From positions 1 to 64,000 of the forward strand of contig CAJXZG010000018.1 in assembly GCA_913063265.1 (NCBI GenBank): 64,000 bases of DNA, read 5' to 3'. Source of the DNA: an uncultured Prolixibacteraceae bacterium. GTDB lineage: Bacteria; Bacteroidota; Bacteroidia; Bacteroidales; Prolixibacteraceae. Made by a program: the position numbers and the translations under genes. This document shows, piece by piece, positions 37,287 to 46,173 of the stretch. Position 1 is the stretch's first letter, and the number at the start of each line of letters is the position of its first letter. The notes under the pieces are model-generated. The model saw nothing but the letters and a program-made list of their open reading frames with translations, did no database searches and had not been told where the DNA came from.

Positions 37287-37652
37287 ATGGGAAAACATAT
37301 TAACATCGTTGCTGCACTTCAAATTGGATTTAGCATTTTGGGTTTATTTATCGGAGGTTTAATTTTTGCAACCCTTTACCTTGTAAAAGATTTTGTTGAT
37401 GATAAAGATGCTGAAATGGTCCTGCCAATTGTCGCCAATGTTTTAATGATCCTGTTTTTAATCTTGAGTGTTCCCGGAATAATAGCAGGAATTGGTTTAT
37501 TTAAAAGAAAAGAATGGGCCCGGATTTTAACATTGATTTTATCGGTGCTCGACTTGTTTAATATTCCACTGGGAACTGCTGTAGGTGTTTATTCCATCTG
37601 GGCATTGGTACACCCCGAAGTTGTTGAAGAATTTAAACCAAATCATAAGTAA
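37287..37652 (+). CDS. Small multi-span membrane protein, first gene of a five-gene operon
   Basis: I choose ATG 37287 over TTG 37263 because it starts directly at the first hydrophobic segment. The 121-residue product has three to four membrane helices (about 6-30, 42-70, 84-105) and a basic loop (FKRKEWAR). No known family is recognised. Its TAA overlaps the next ATG by one base (TAATG), so translation of the next gene is probably coupled. Confidence 0.65.
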   Translation: MGKHINIVAALQIGFSILGLFIGGLIFATLYLVKDFVDDKDAEMVLPIVANVLMILFLILSVPGIIAGIGLFKRKEWARILTLILSVLDLFNIPLGTAVGVYSIWALVHPEVVEEFKPNHK

Positions 37653-38296
37653 TGAAATATATTTTATCTGTATTAGGACTTCTCTTTTCCGTTTCAGTTG
37701 TTGCACAAACAGTTTTTCCTGATATAAAAAACAAATCGAAGTTAGATATATTCAACAGGGAGGCAGCGATAATTATGCATGAAGAAAACAATGTTCAGGG
37801 GGTTATTTTTGATGCTAAAAAAAATGATGGATTAGCCATTTTTAAAAATATTGAATTTGAAAACGGAATACTGGAGTTTGATGTAAAAGGGAAAAATGTT
37901 CCAGGTAAAAGTTTTGTTGGTATCGCATTTCACATTCAGGATGAAGAAACTTACAATGCAATATATTTTCGTCCCTTCAATTTTAAAAATCCTGACAAAG
38001 AAAGAAGTGGCCATTCGGTTCAGTACATTTGTCATCCCGATTTTCCATGGCATGTGTTAAGAAAAGAATTCCCTGAACAATTTGAAAATCCGGTAAATCC
38101 TGTACCCAATCCTGAAGATTATTTTCACGCCAAAGTTGTAGTTGAATGGCCGATGGTTTCGGTTTATGTAAACAATGCAAAAGATCCTTCGCTTAATGTA
38201 AAAATGAAAAGTGAATTTAAAAATGGAAAAGTCGGATTTTGGGTAGGAAACGGCTCCGACGGGGATTTTAAAAATCTGGTAGTTAAAAATTTATAA
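37652..38296 (+). CDS. Secreted concanavalin-like (DUF1080/LamG-type) protein
   Basis: The 214-residue protein has a signal peptide ending SVSVVAQ. The remainder reads as a beta-sandwich with the alternating strands of the DUF1080/LamG superfamily: LAIFKNIEFENGILEFDVKG, FVGIAFHIQDEETYNAIYFRPF, and the C-terminal GKVGFWVGNGSDGDFKNLVV. Members bind or hydrolyse sugars; no catalytic residue can be assigned here, so a binding role is equally possible. It is coupled by a one-base overlap to the membrane protein gene upstream. Confidence 0.75.
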   Translation: MKYILSVLGLLFSVSVVAQTVFPDIKNKSKLDIFNREAAIIMHEENNVQGVIFDAKKNDGLAIFKNIEFENGILEFDVKGKNVPGKSFVGIAFHIQDEETYNAIYFRPFNFKNPDKERSGHSVQYICHPDFPWHVLRKEFPEQFENPVNPVPNPEDYFHAKVVVEWPMVSVYVNNAKDPSLNVKMKSEFKNGKVGFWVGNGSDGDFKNLVVKNL

Positions 38297-38327
38297 TCAT
38301 AAAAAAACAGAAAACAATTAGTTTGAA

Positions 38328-39254
38328 ATGAATGAAATATTTCAATTGAAAGAAAAGGCAGAGGAGAAGAAACGACTAGAAGAACAATTGAAAAAAACCT
38401 TATACGAATACAACAAAACCAAAGAAAATTTATCCCGTTTAGCCAATCAACTCAGCAAAGAATCCGACGATGTATCTAAGTTAGAGGAAGGAGGAATTAC
38501 CGCACTTTTTTATTCGGTACTGGGAAATAAAGAAAGTAAACTAAAAAAAGAAAAACAGGAGTTTCTTGCTGCAAAATTAAAACACGAGAACTGTGTAAAT
38601 GAACAGGAAAAATGGGAAATAGAAATTCAAAGAATCAAATCTGAGATTAAGGCTCTGGGTGATCCGCTATCTGAATACAAAACCTTACTTCAGACAAAAG
38701 CGGATAAATTAAAACTTGCCAACGACAAATACTTTAAGGAATTTGAACAACAACTCGAATTTCAGTTAAAACAAAAAACGGAACTTAATGAAGCCATTGA
38801 AGCAGGAGAAACAGCTTTAAATGGTTTACGTTATGCAATACAGGAACTCAGAAAAGCAAAGAACTGGGGAATTTATGACATGGTTGGCGGCGGGCTCATA
38901 GCTACAGCTGTAAAACACTCTAAAATTGATGAAGCTAAAAGTCTGATTCAGGATGTTCAGGTATGGTTAAAGATTTTTAAAAGGGAGCTTTCAGATATTA
39001 AAATCATAGCCTCCAGGGAGTTAACAGTGCAGCTTAATTCTTTTTCTACGTTTGCTGATTATTTTTTCGACAACCTGATTTTTGATTGGATAGTTCAACA
39101 GAAAATAAACCGTTCTTTAGAAGCTTGTGAAGAGGTTTGTCAGAAAGTGCTAAAATTGCTTACAAAACTTAGGATTACCGATGTTGACATGACTGAAAAT
39201 TACAACAAAACAAGAGTTGAATACACCGCTTACATAGAAAAAGCTTTGATATGA
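38328..39254 (+). CDS. Coiled-coil protein of unknown function
   Basis: The 308-residue protein has no signal peptide or membrane helix. Long heptad-rich, Lys/Glu-rich stretches (about 1-45, 70-130 and 140-175) indicate coiled coils; a short glycine-containing hydrophobic patch (WGIYDMVGGGLIATAVKHSK) lies between them and a more globular helical C-terminal part. No family is recognised. The last four bases overlap the start of the acylphosphatase gene (ATGA), a sign of coupled translation. Confidence 0.75.
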   Translation: MNEIFQLKEKAEEKKRLEEQLKKTLYEYNKTKENLSRLANQLSKESDDVSKLEEGGITALFYSVLGNKESKLKKEKQEFLAAKLKHENCVNEQEKWEIEIQRIKSEIKALGDPLSEYKTLLQTKADKLKLANDKYFKEFEQQLEFQLKQKTELNEAIEAGETALNGLRYAIQELRKAKNWGIYDMVGGGLIATAVKHSKIDEAKSLIQDVQVWLKIFKRELSDIKIIASRELTVQLNSFSTFADYFFDNLIFDWIVQQKINRSLEACEEVCQKVLKLLTKLRITDVDMTENYNKTRVEYTAYIEKALI

Positions 39255-39523
39255 CCCAGTACGAAATAAAAATAGAAGGAAAAGTTCAGGGTGTTGGTTT
39301 CAGGTATTTTGTGCGTAGTAAGGCAACCGAAATGGGTATTACCGGTTGGGTGAAAAACACGGTCGATGGTAACGTTTTGGTATTTGCCCAGGGAATTGAA
39401 GCAGAAATCAAAACTTTTATCGGCTTCCTATATATTGGCCCTACCCTTTCGCGGGTAGATAGAATTACAAAAAATAAAATTCATGTTTCGGGGGTTTTTG
39501 ATAATTTTAGCATCAAATATTAA
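39251..39523 (+). CDS. acyP: Acylphosphatase
   Basis: AcyP hydrolyses carboxyl-phosphate mixed anhydrides such as acetyl phosphate or carbamoyl phosphate. The 90-residue length is standard. The catalytic arginine is Arg18 in KVQGVGFRYFV and the water-orienting asparagine is Asn36 in GWVKNTVDG. The gene overlaps the coiled-coil gene by four bases and is 31 bp before the decarboxylase gene. Confidence 0.95.
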   Translation: MTQYEIKIEGKVQGVGFRYFVRSKATEMGITGWVKNTVDGNVLVFAQGIEAEIKTFIGFLYIGPTLSRVDRITKNKIHVSGVFDNFSIKY

Positions 39524-39554
39524 TACACCGAAATTGAAGAATAAAAATTACCAC

Positions 39555-40973
39555 ATGTCCCCCGAGGAGTTTCGTACCGAGGGCAAAAAAATAATCGACT
39601 GGATTGCAGACTATTATGAAAATATTGAAAAATATCCTGTATTGTCACAGGTTAAACCTGGAGAAATAAAATCTTCTTTACCTGAGACACCTCCTGAAAG
39701 AAGCGAATCGCTGGATGAAATAATGCAGGATATAGATGAGAAAATCATGCCGGGAATAACACACTGGCAATCGCCAAATTTCTTTGCTTATTTTAATTCA
39801 AATACTTCTTTCCCTTCAATTTTAGGAGATTTGGTTTCATCGGGACTGGGAGTACAGGGAATGATTTGGGCAACAAGCCCGGCAGCCACTGAACTGGAAA
39901 CACGGGTACTGGACTGGCTGGCAGAAATGACCGGAATGCCGGAAAGTTTCAAATCAACTTCAACAGGAGGTGGAGTAATTCAGGATACCGCATCAACAGC
40001 AGCATTAACGGCAATTATTGCAGCACGGGAAAGAGTCACAAATTTTAAATCCAATGAAAAAGGTATTTCCGGTAATCTTGTAGCTTACATATCAACACAA
40101 ACCCACTCGTCTCTTGAGAAAGGAATCAAAATAGCGGGTATTGGAAAGGCTAATCTTAGGTTAATTGATGTGGATGAAAAATTTGCAATGCGACCTGAAT
40201 TGCTTGAAAAACAAATCAAGGAAGATAAAAAGAATGGACTTATTCCATTTTTTGTTTGTGCAACAGTTGGCTCAACTTCTACAACTGCGATTGATCCGGT
40301 AAGAGAAATAGGAGAAATTAGTCAAAAGGAAAATTGCTGGTATCATATAGATGCTGCAGCATTGGGAACAGCAATGGTTTGTCCTGAATTCAGGCATTAC
40401 ATACAAGGCATTGAATTGGCAGATAGTTACAGCTTTAATCCTCATAAATGGATGTTTACTAATTTTGATTGTAATGTTTTCTGGGTTGCAAACCGCCAGG
40501 AATTAATTAATACGTTTTCCATATTACCCGAATATTTAAGAAATAAAGCTACAGAATCGGGAGAAGTTTTTGATTACCGCGATTGGCATATTCAGCTGGG
40601 AAGACGATTCCGGGCTTTGAAACTGTGGTTTGTAATTCGACATTATGGAGTCGAAGGTTTACAATACCACATTAGGGAACATGTAAGAATAGCCAAGGAA
40701 TTAAAAAACTGGGTGAAAGAATCACCCGATTTTGAATTGGTCGTTGAGCCTCATATGAATCTTATTTGTTTCAGGCATAAAAATGGCGATGATTTTAACA
40801 TGAAACTAATGAACTCAATCAATGAATCGGGAAAGATATTCTTTACACATACGAAACTGAATAACAAAATTGTTCTTCGAATTAATATTGGACAAACCAA
40901 CTTAAAGGAAAAACATGTAAAAGAAGCCTGGATGTTGATTGTAAAAACTGCTGCCAAAATGGCTACTATATAG
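39555..40973 (+). CDS. PLP-dependent aromatic L-amino acid decarboxylase
   Basis: I start at ATG 39555 ([16 protein letters not shown]), which matches the family N terminus; the ORF could run from 39483 but would overlap acyP by 41 bases. The 472-residue product is a group II decarboxylase (DDC type): [20 protein letters not shown], the PLP-stacking His184 in [14 protein letters not shown] with Asp266, and the Schiff-base lysine Lys298 in SFNPHKW. These enzymes decarboxylate tryptophan, tyrosine, DOPA or phenylalanine to amines; substrate cannot be told. Last gene of the operon; its stop overlaps the convergent gene by eight bases. Confidence 0.92.
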   Translation: MSPEEFRTEGKKIIDWIADYYENIEKYPVLSQVKPGEIKSSLPETPPERSESLDEIMQDIDEKIMPGITHWQSPNFFAYFNSNTSFPSILGDLVSSGLGVQGMIWATSPAATELETRVLDWLAEMTGMPESFKSTSTGGGVIQDTASTAALTAIIAARERVTNFKSNEKGISGNLVAYISTQTHSSLEKGIKIAGIGKANLRLIDVDEKFAMRPELLEKQIKEDKKNGLIPFFVCATVGSTSTTAIDPVREIGEISQKENCWYHIDAAALGTAMVCPEFRHYIQGIELADSYSFNPHKWMFTNFDCNVFWVANRQELINTFSILPEYLRNKATESGEVFDYRDWHIQLGRRFRALKLWFVIRHYGVEGLQYHIREHVRIAKELKNWVKESPDFELVVEPHMNLICFRHKNGDDFNMKLMNSINESGKIFFTHTKLNNKIVLRINIGQTNLKEKHVKEAWMLIVKTAAKMATI

Positions 40974-42081
40974 CACAGGCTTTTTTAGTACAGTTTGGCA
41001 AACCAGTCAATTTATCCGCATATACATATTTTGCTTCCGGACAGGTTGCCGGATCACAGCAGGTATGACATACCCTTTTAAAGGCCTTAAATCCAAGTAT
41101 TTCAATATCTTTGGAGAAAAAACCCTCTTTCATAGGTTCTTCTTTTAAAAGATCGGTACTAAGGTATTTTTTATTGTCATCTGAAAAAATGGTAGCTACT
41201 ATTGTGTCTTCCCCTGTTTCTTCCAGAATTTTTAATGCTCCCAAAAAATTGGCTCCCGAGGATATTCCAACACCTATACCTATTTCCGCCAGCTTTTGTG
41301 CCATAATTATGGAGTCTCCATCGTCAATTTTCACTACTTCATCCAGAAAATCAAGATCTACCAATGCCGGTATAAATTCATCAGAAATACCCTGAATTCT
41401 GTGTTTTCCTACTTTATAACCTGTTGAAAGTGTTGGTGAATTTGAAGGCTCCAGGGGATAGACTTTGATATCTTGATTTTTCTCTTTCAGGAATTTTCCT
41501 ACCCCCATAACGGTTCCTCCGGTTCCAACTCCTGTCACAAATGCGCCCGGTTCAAGGTTGCGGTATTTTAGCTGCCACCATAATTCAACACCCGTTGTTG
41601 TGTAGTGGGCTTCAATATTATCCTTGTTTGAAAATTGCTGTGGTCTGAATCCATTAATTTCATCAGCCAGTTTATCGGCCATTTCAATACTTCCCAGGAA
41701 ACCTCCTTCTTCAGGCCTAACAAGTTTTATTTCTGCACCATAACCTCCAATTAAGTTTATTCTTTCAATGCTCATCCAATCGGGCATAAAAATGGTAACC
41801 GGGTGTCCCAATGCTCTTCCAATTGCAGCAAAAGCAATTCCTGTATTTCCACTTGTTGCTTCAATAATTGGCATTCCCGGTTTTAATTCTCCCGATTCTA
41901 TTGCACTTTTTATAATATGAAAAGCCATTCGATCCTTAATACTACCGGTCATGTTCAAATTTTCAGCCTTTGCATAAATGGTTCGGTTTTTCCCTTTGTA
42001 CAAAAAGTCGATTGCCAAAACCGGCGTATTTCCAATCAAACTGGATAAACCCTGAATACGATTAGACAAATTGTTGCTCAT
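40966..42081 (-). CDS. PLP-dependent cysteine synthase family protein with a Cys-rich C-terminal tail
   Basis: The 371-residue protein has a full fold-type II core: SLIGNTPVL, the Schiff-base lysine Lys49 in [18 protein letters not shown], and the PLP phosphate loop [12 protein letters not shown]. This is the O-acetylserine sulfhydrylase/cystathionine beta-synthase family. Ordinary CysK is about 310 residues; here a C-terminal extension (336-371) adds seven cysteines, C-H-T-C-C, then Cys347, Cys364 and Cys369, that could bind a metal. Catalytic role in cysteine or related synthesis is likely; the job of the tail is unknown. Confidence 0.9.
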   Translation of the reverse strand: MSNNLSNRIQGLSSLIGNTPVLAIDFLYKGKNRTIYAKAENLNMTGSIKDRMAFHIIKSAIESGELKPGMPIIEATSGNTGIAFAAIGRALGHPVTIFMPDWMSIERINLIGGYGAEIKLVRPEEGGFLGSIEMADKLADEINGFRPQQFSNKDNIEAHYTTTGVELWWQLKYRNLEPGAFVTGVGTGGTVMGVGKFLKEKNQDIKVYPLEPSNSPTLSTGYKVGKHRIQGISDEFIPALVDLDFLDEVVKIDDGDSIIMAQKLAEIGIGVGISSGANFLGALKILEETGEDTIVATIFSDDNKKYLSTDLLKEEPMKEGFFSKDIEILGFKAFKRVCHTCCDPATCPEAKYVYADKLTGLPNCTKKACAI

Positions 42082-42176
42082 TCAAATAAACGATTTAAAT
42101 TGGTTAGGCAGTAAATTAAATAAAATCTATTCATATTTAGGGTGATATTTGTCGTCATCTGTGATTCAGATCAATG

Positions 42177-42235
42177 TATATGTGAAATGTGCATATAAAT
42201 TCAAAAAACTAAAAGTGTATATTTGACGCTTTAAA
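42177..42235 (+). promoter_or_regulatory. Promoter box and candidate operator of araA
   Basis: TATATTTG at 42228-42235 is a perfect -7 box (TAnnTTTG); no good -33 box is seen. Upstream, TATATG, nine bases, CATATA (42177-42197) form an inverted repeat of the size of a regulator site, about where an activator would sit. No matching regulator is identified. Confidence 0.4.
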
Positions 42236-42276
42236 AATATTTCCTAAATTAGCATCAAAATTTAAACTCAATAGAA

Positions 42277-43782
42277 ATGACAAATTTTAAACAAATGGAA
42301 GTCTGGTTTGTAACCGGAAGTCAACACTTATACGGACCAAAAACTTTAGCACAGGTAGATAAAGATTCTTCGACAATAGTTGATGAATTAAATAAAACAG
42401 GGAAAATGCCGGTCAAAATAGTTTTTAAACCCGTGGTAAAAACACCCGATGAAATTCTTGATATTTGTGTTCAGGCAAGCGCCGATGCCAATTGTATTGG
42501 TTTAATTACCTGGATGCACACCTTTTCGCCCTCAAAAATGTGGATAGGTGGTTTAAAAGCATTAAGCAAACCATATATGCACTTGCACACACAGTTTAAC
42601 CGCGATCTCCCATGGAGCGAAATCGATATGGATTATATGAACCTTCACCAGAGTGCACATGGCGGTCGTGAATATGGTTTTATAAATGCCCGTATGCGTA
42701 AAAACCGCAAAGTAGTAGTTGGTCACTGGCAAGATGAAAAAGTTCAGGATCAGGTTGCAGTTTGGTGTCGTACAGCCATCGGCTGGGCTGATTCGCAGGG
42801 ATTAAAAGTTGCCCGGTTTGGCGACAATATGCGCGAGGTAGCCGTTACAGAGGGCGATAAAGTAGAAGCTCAGATTAAGTTCGGATGGCAAATTTCAGCA
42901 TATGGAGTTGGCGATTTGGTGGCTTATATTGAAAAGGTTACCGATGAAGAAGTTAATGAACTTTACAAAGAATACGAGACTGAATACGAAGTTGCCGAAA
43001 ACTGCAAACCGGGTCGTGAATTTCATGAAAATGTCCGGGTACAAGCCCGCTATGAGATTGCCATGAAACGTTTTATGGAAGACGGTAATTTTAAAGCTTT
43101 CACAACCAATTTTGAGAACCTGACCGGACTGGATCAATTACCCGGACTGGCTTCACAACGATTAATGGCTGCAGGATATGGTTTTGGTGCCGAAGGCGAC
43201 TGGAAACAGGCAGCAATACTTCGTATTTTGAAAACCATGTCTACAGGAATGAAAGGTGGAAACTCATTCATGGAAGATTATACCTATCACCTCGATCCGG
43301 CTAACGAAGCTGTTCTTGGTGCACACATGCTGGAAATTTGTCCAAGTATTGCGGCGAAAAAACCACGACTTGAGGTTCAGCCACTGGGAATTGGAGGTAA
43401 AGATGCTCCTGCACGTTTAATTTTTGAAAGTGCTACAGGAAATGCCATGAATGTTACTTTAATAGATATGGGTAATCGTTTCCGTCTTATCGTGAATACA
43501 CTTGATGTAATTGCACCACTGGAAAAAATGCCAAAACTTCCTGTTGCTTCAGCATTCTGGAAAGTTCATCCAAACCTGGAAGATGGTGCTGCTGCCTGGA
43601 TTTATGCCGGAGGAACACACCACTCAGCCTACACCCTGGCATTAACACCTGAATACATTGAAACATTTGCAGAATATGCTGACGTTGAATATGTGATAAT
43701 CGATAAAGACACAAAGGTTCCTGAATTCAAAAAAGAATTAAAATGGAACGAAGTTTATTATATGTTGGCAAAAGGATTGTAG
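42277..43782 (+). CDS. araA: L-arabinose isomerase
   Basis: AraA converts L-arabinose to L-ribulose. The 501-residue protein is of standard length and begins EVWFVTGSQHLYG. The Mn2+/catalytic residues fall at the E. coli positions: Glu306 (FGAEGDWK) and Glu333 (SFMEDYTYH), with the histidine pair His448-His449 (GGTHHSAYT). There is no araB or araD beside it, and the gene forms its own unit with a promoter and a terminator. Confidence 0.97.
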   Translation: MTNFKQMEVWFVTGSQHLYGPKTLAQVDKDSSTIVDELNKTGKMPVKIVFKPVVKTPDEILDICVQASADANCIGLITWMHTFSPSKMWIGGLKALSKPYMHLHTQFNRDLPWSEIDMDYMNLHQSAHGGREYGFINARMRKNRKVVVGHWQDEKVQDQVAVWCRTAIGWADSQGLKVARFGDNMREVAVTEGDKVEAQIKFGWQISAYGVGDLVAYIEKVTDEEVNELYKEYETEYEVAENCKPGREFHENVRVQARYEIAMKRFMEDGNFKAFTTNFENLTGLDQLPGLASQRLMAAGYGFGAEGDWKQAAILRILKTMSTGMKGGNSFMEDYTYHLDPANEAVLGAHMLEICPSIAAKKPRLEVQPLGIGGKDAPARLIFESATGNAMNVTLIDMGNRFRLIVNTLDVIAPLEKMPKLPVASAFWKVHPNLEDGAAAWIYAGGTHHSAYTLALTPEYIETFAEYADVEYVIIDKDTKVPEFKKELKWNEVYYMLAKGL

Positions 43783-43808
43783 AATACTATAATTTTTAGG
43801 AAATAAGA

Positions 43809-43844
43809 AATAGAGGTGATACAGTTTTCATCTCTATTTTTTTT
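43809..43844 (+). terminator. Intrinsic terminator of araA
   Basis: AATAGAGGTGA pairs with TCATCTCTATT (one G-U pair) around an eight-base loop, followed by eight T residues. Confidence 0.85.
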
Positions 43845-43981
43845 GCAAACAAATATTACAGCGACTGAATTCTGAAAACCACTAACTTTCTTTAATCTCA
43901 TTCTAAACAACAATAACTTATTTTAAATAAGTTACAATTTGAGTAAATTAGCCATAGTTCAATAAACCAAATCAACCAAAA

Positions 43982-44749
43982 ATGAAACTTAAAGGAATAA
44001 TCCCTCTGATCTTGCTGTTTTTACCTTTATTTTCTTCAGCACAATTTTTTAAAGTATATCCGTATATGACACCTGAAGCAGGCGAAAAAGAGTTGGTTTA
44101 CTGGTTTAGTGCTGTTGGCTCTGACCAAAGTTACGAGTTCTTTGGAAAAGAAGTAAGTCGTGACGGATTAACTGCTCACTCTATTGAGTTTGAATATGGT
44201 ATCAGCAACAAATGGACAGCAGGTTTGTACTTCGATTTTGAACAACCTGTGGGTGAAAATTTAAAGTATATAAAAACCAAAGCATTGATGTTTCATGGAC
44301 GGTTCTGGGAAAAAGGGGAACGTCCTGTTGACCTCGGACTTTATGTAGAATACATCATTCCTAAGAAAGAATATAAAAACAAAGAACAAATTGAGGTTAA
44401 GCTGATAATGGAGAAAGATTTTGGATTTAACACTATTGTTTTGAATCCAACTTTTGAAAAAAATGTTGCCGGGCCAGATGTTGACGAAGGACTTGAATTT
44501 GCTTTAAATGGAGGATGGTATTTCAAAAAATTCTCAGGAATTCAGCCGGCAATTGAATTTTATACAAAGTGGGGAGAATTGGCAGAAATCTCTCCTTTCG
44601 ATCAGTCCAAAACATACATTTTCCCGGCTGTTGATATTATTATGGGAAGGCATGGTCGTATTATATGGCACACCGGTGCAGGCTTTGGCCTGACTAATCC
44701 AGCTGATAATTTTGTGTTTAAATCTATCCTTTCTATCGGATTCTTTTAA
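43982..44749 (+). CDS. Probable outer-membrane beta-barrel protein upstream of a multihaem cytochrome
   Basis: The 255-residue protein has a signal peptide (about 1-20, ending LFSSAQ). The mature part is made of alternating amphipathic strands separated by turns (HSIEFEYGISNKWTAGLYFDF, VDLGLYVEYIIPKKEY, WHTGAGFGLTNPAD) and ends in a hydrophobic strand with C-terminal Phe (SILSIGFF), the usual end of an outer-membrane barrel. Size suggests 10-12 strands. No family name can be given. The cytochrome gene starts 53 bp downstream on the same strand, so the two are probably co-transcribed. Confidence 0.7.
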   Translation: MKLKGIIPLILLFLPLFSSAQFFKVYPYMTPEAGEKELVYWFSAVGSDQSYEFFGKEVSRDGLTAHSIEFEYGISNKWTAGLYFDFEQPVGENLKYIKTKALMFHGRFWEKGERPVDLGLYVEYIIPKKEYKNKEQIEVKLIMEKDFGFNTIVLNPTFEKNVAGPDVDEGLEFALNGGWYFKKFSGIQPAIEFYTKWGELAEISPFDQSKTYIFPAVDIIMGRHGRIIWHTGAGFGLTNPADNFVFKSILSIGFF

Positions 44750-44802
44750 GGATTGGATTTTTAAACAATTAGATTTTAGAATTAAGATAAAGTCAAAAAC
44801 AA

Positions 44803-46173
44803 ATGAAAAAATTTAGTATATACTTCCTGTTGATGTTAATTGCCGGAATTGCAATTACTCAAAACAAAAAAACGTTAAAAGAACAGGCCAAAAACCAAAC
44901 TAAACCCTATCACTTTTTTGAAGATCCAAAAACCTGTGAAGGTTGTCATGTTGAGAAATTTAAGCGTTGGAATGTTTCTCAACATTCAAAAGCATTTACG
45001 GGTGATTTTTTTCAAAAACAGTTTTACGATTTGGTACTTGCATCTGAAAGCTTTGCACCCGAGGTGGCCAATGTTAAAGAGGGTTGTATAGGCTGCCACG
45101 CGCCAAGTGCATTTTTAGCGGGTGAGTTGGTGCCTCCTCGCACTACAAAAATGGATAATTTCTGGAATAAGGGAAATGGTGACAAATCTATGGCAGATCG
45201 AGGTGTTTTTTGCGATTTTTGTCATACCATTTCTCATTTTAAAAATAAACCTCCTTTTAATCACGACTATGTTTCATCCGCCACAGAAGCTATCGATACT
45301 AAATTTGGTGATTTAGAGTTCCCCTGGTCACCACACCACAAAACTGCTACCTCAGAAATATATGAAGATCCGCAAATGTGTTCAAGTTGCCACAACGAAT
45401 TAAATCCATATAATGTCTGGGTCAAACATACCTTCAGCGAATATGAAAACAGTGTTTTTCCAGACCAGGGTATTATTTGTCAAACCTGTCATATGCAACC
45501 TATGGGGGGTAAACCGGCAAAAATGGGAATAGTCCGCCCTGTTAATTCAGATCACTGGTGGGGAGGCGGTTTTAAAGAATTTGTAGAAGGTGCTGCCAGG
45601 GTTGAATTAAAACTGGCATCTGACGAGTTTTCTATGGGCACTAAAGTTGATTTCTCGGTTGATGTGCAGGCAGTGGCAACTGGACATAAGTTCCCTACAG
45701 GTTCTGTAGAAGAACGCGATGTTTGGCTTAGGCTTTCTCTGATTGATAATAATGGAAAGGAACTTTTGCATATTCCGGTACCTGAAAATCCGAACGATCC
45801 AAATGACAAATATTTTATTACCAGCAACGAAAAGGTAGCGTATCCATCACATAGCAAACTTTCCGAACCCTTTGAAAGAGATGCACTTCCTGAAGGTGAC
45901 AGGTTATATCACAGCGCATTTCTCGATAGTGAGGGTAATTTTACCTATGCCCAGTGGTTTTGTGTTGAAGAAATCGAAAACCGTTTAAATCCTCTTGAAA
46001 TCAGAAATGAAAAATATTCTTTTACAGTTCCTTCCAATCTTCCTGATGAAATTTATTTACAGGCAAAACTGAATTATAGAAGAATGCCTGATTCTTTTGC
46101 AGATTTTTTGGAGATTGACAGAAGACCTGTTATTCAGGTTGCAAAAGATGTAAGGAGACTAAGAATTAATTAA
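44803..46173 (+). CDS. Exported pentahaem cytochrome c
   Basis: The 456-residue protein has a signal peptide (about 1-20) and five CXXCH haem-binding motifs: CEGCH (Cys45), CIGCH (Cys95), CDFCH (Cys137), CSSCH (Cys193) and CQTCH (Cys226). The haem region resembles cytochrome c554/NrfB-like multihaem families; extra histidines (SQHSKAF, SPHHKTA, VKHTFSEY) can act as distal ligands. The C-terminal half (about 260-456) has no haem and looks like a beta-sandwich. The role is electron transfer in the periplasm or at the outer membrane. Its last 15 bases overlap the convergent glycosyltransferase gene. Confidence 0.9.
   Translation: MKKFSIYFLLMLIAGIAITQNKKTLKEQAKNQTKPYHFFEDPKTCEGCHVEKFKRWNVSQHSKAFTGDFFQKQFYDLVLASESFAPEVANVKEGCIGCHAPSAFLAGELVPPRTTKMDNFWNKGNGDKSMADRGVFCDFCHTISHFKNKPPFNHDYVSSATEAIDTKFGDLEFPWSPHHKTATSEIYEDPQMCSSCHNELNPYNVWVKHTFSEYENSVFPDQGIICQTCHMQPMGGKPAKMGIVRPVNSDHWWGGGFKEFVEGAARVELKLASDEFSMGTKVDFSVDVQAVATGHKFPTGSVEERDVWLRLSLIDNNGKELLHIPVPENPNDPNDKYFITSNEKVAYPSHSKLSEPFERDALPEGDRLYHSAFLDSEGNFTYAQWFCVEEIENRLNPLEIRNEKYSFTVPSNLPDEIYLQAKLNYRRMPDSFADFLEIDRRPVIQVAKDVRRLRIN

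Noticed and set aside
42160-42176. CRP-like half site TGTGATTCAGATCA upstream of araA
   Set aside because: Only one half fits the E. coli consensus, and Bacteroidota regulation does not generally follow that model.
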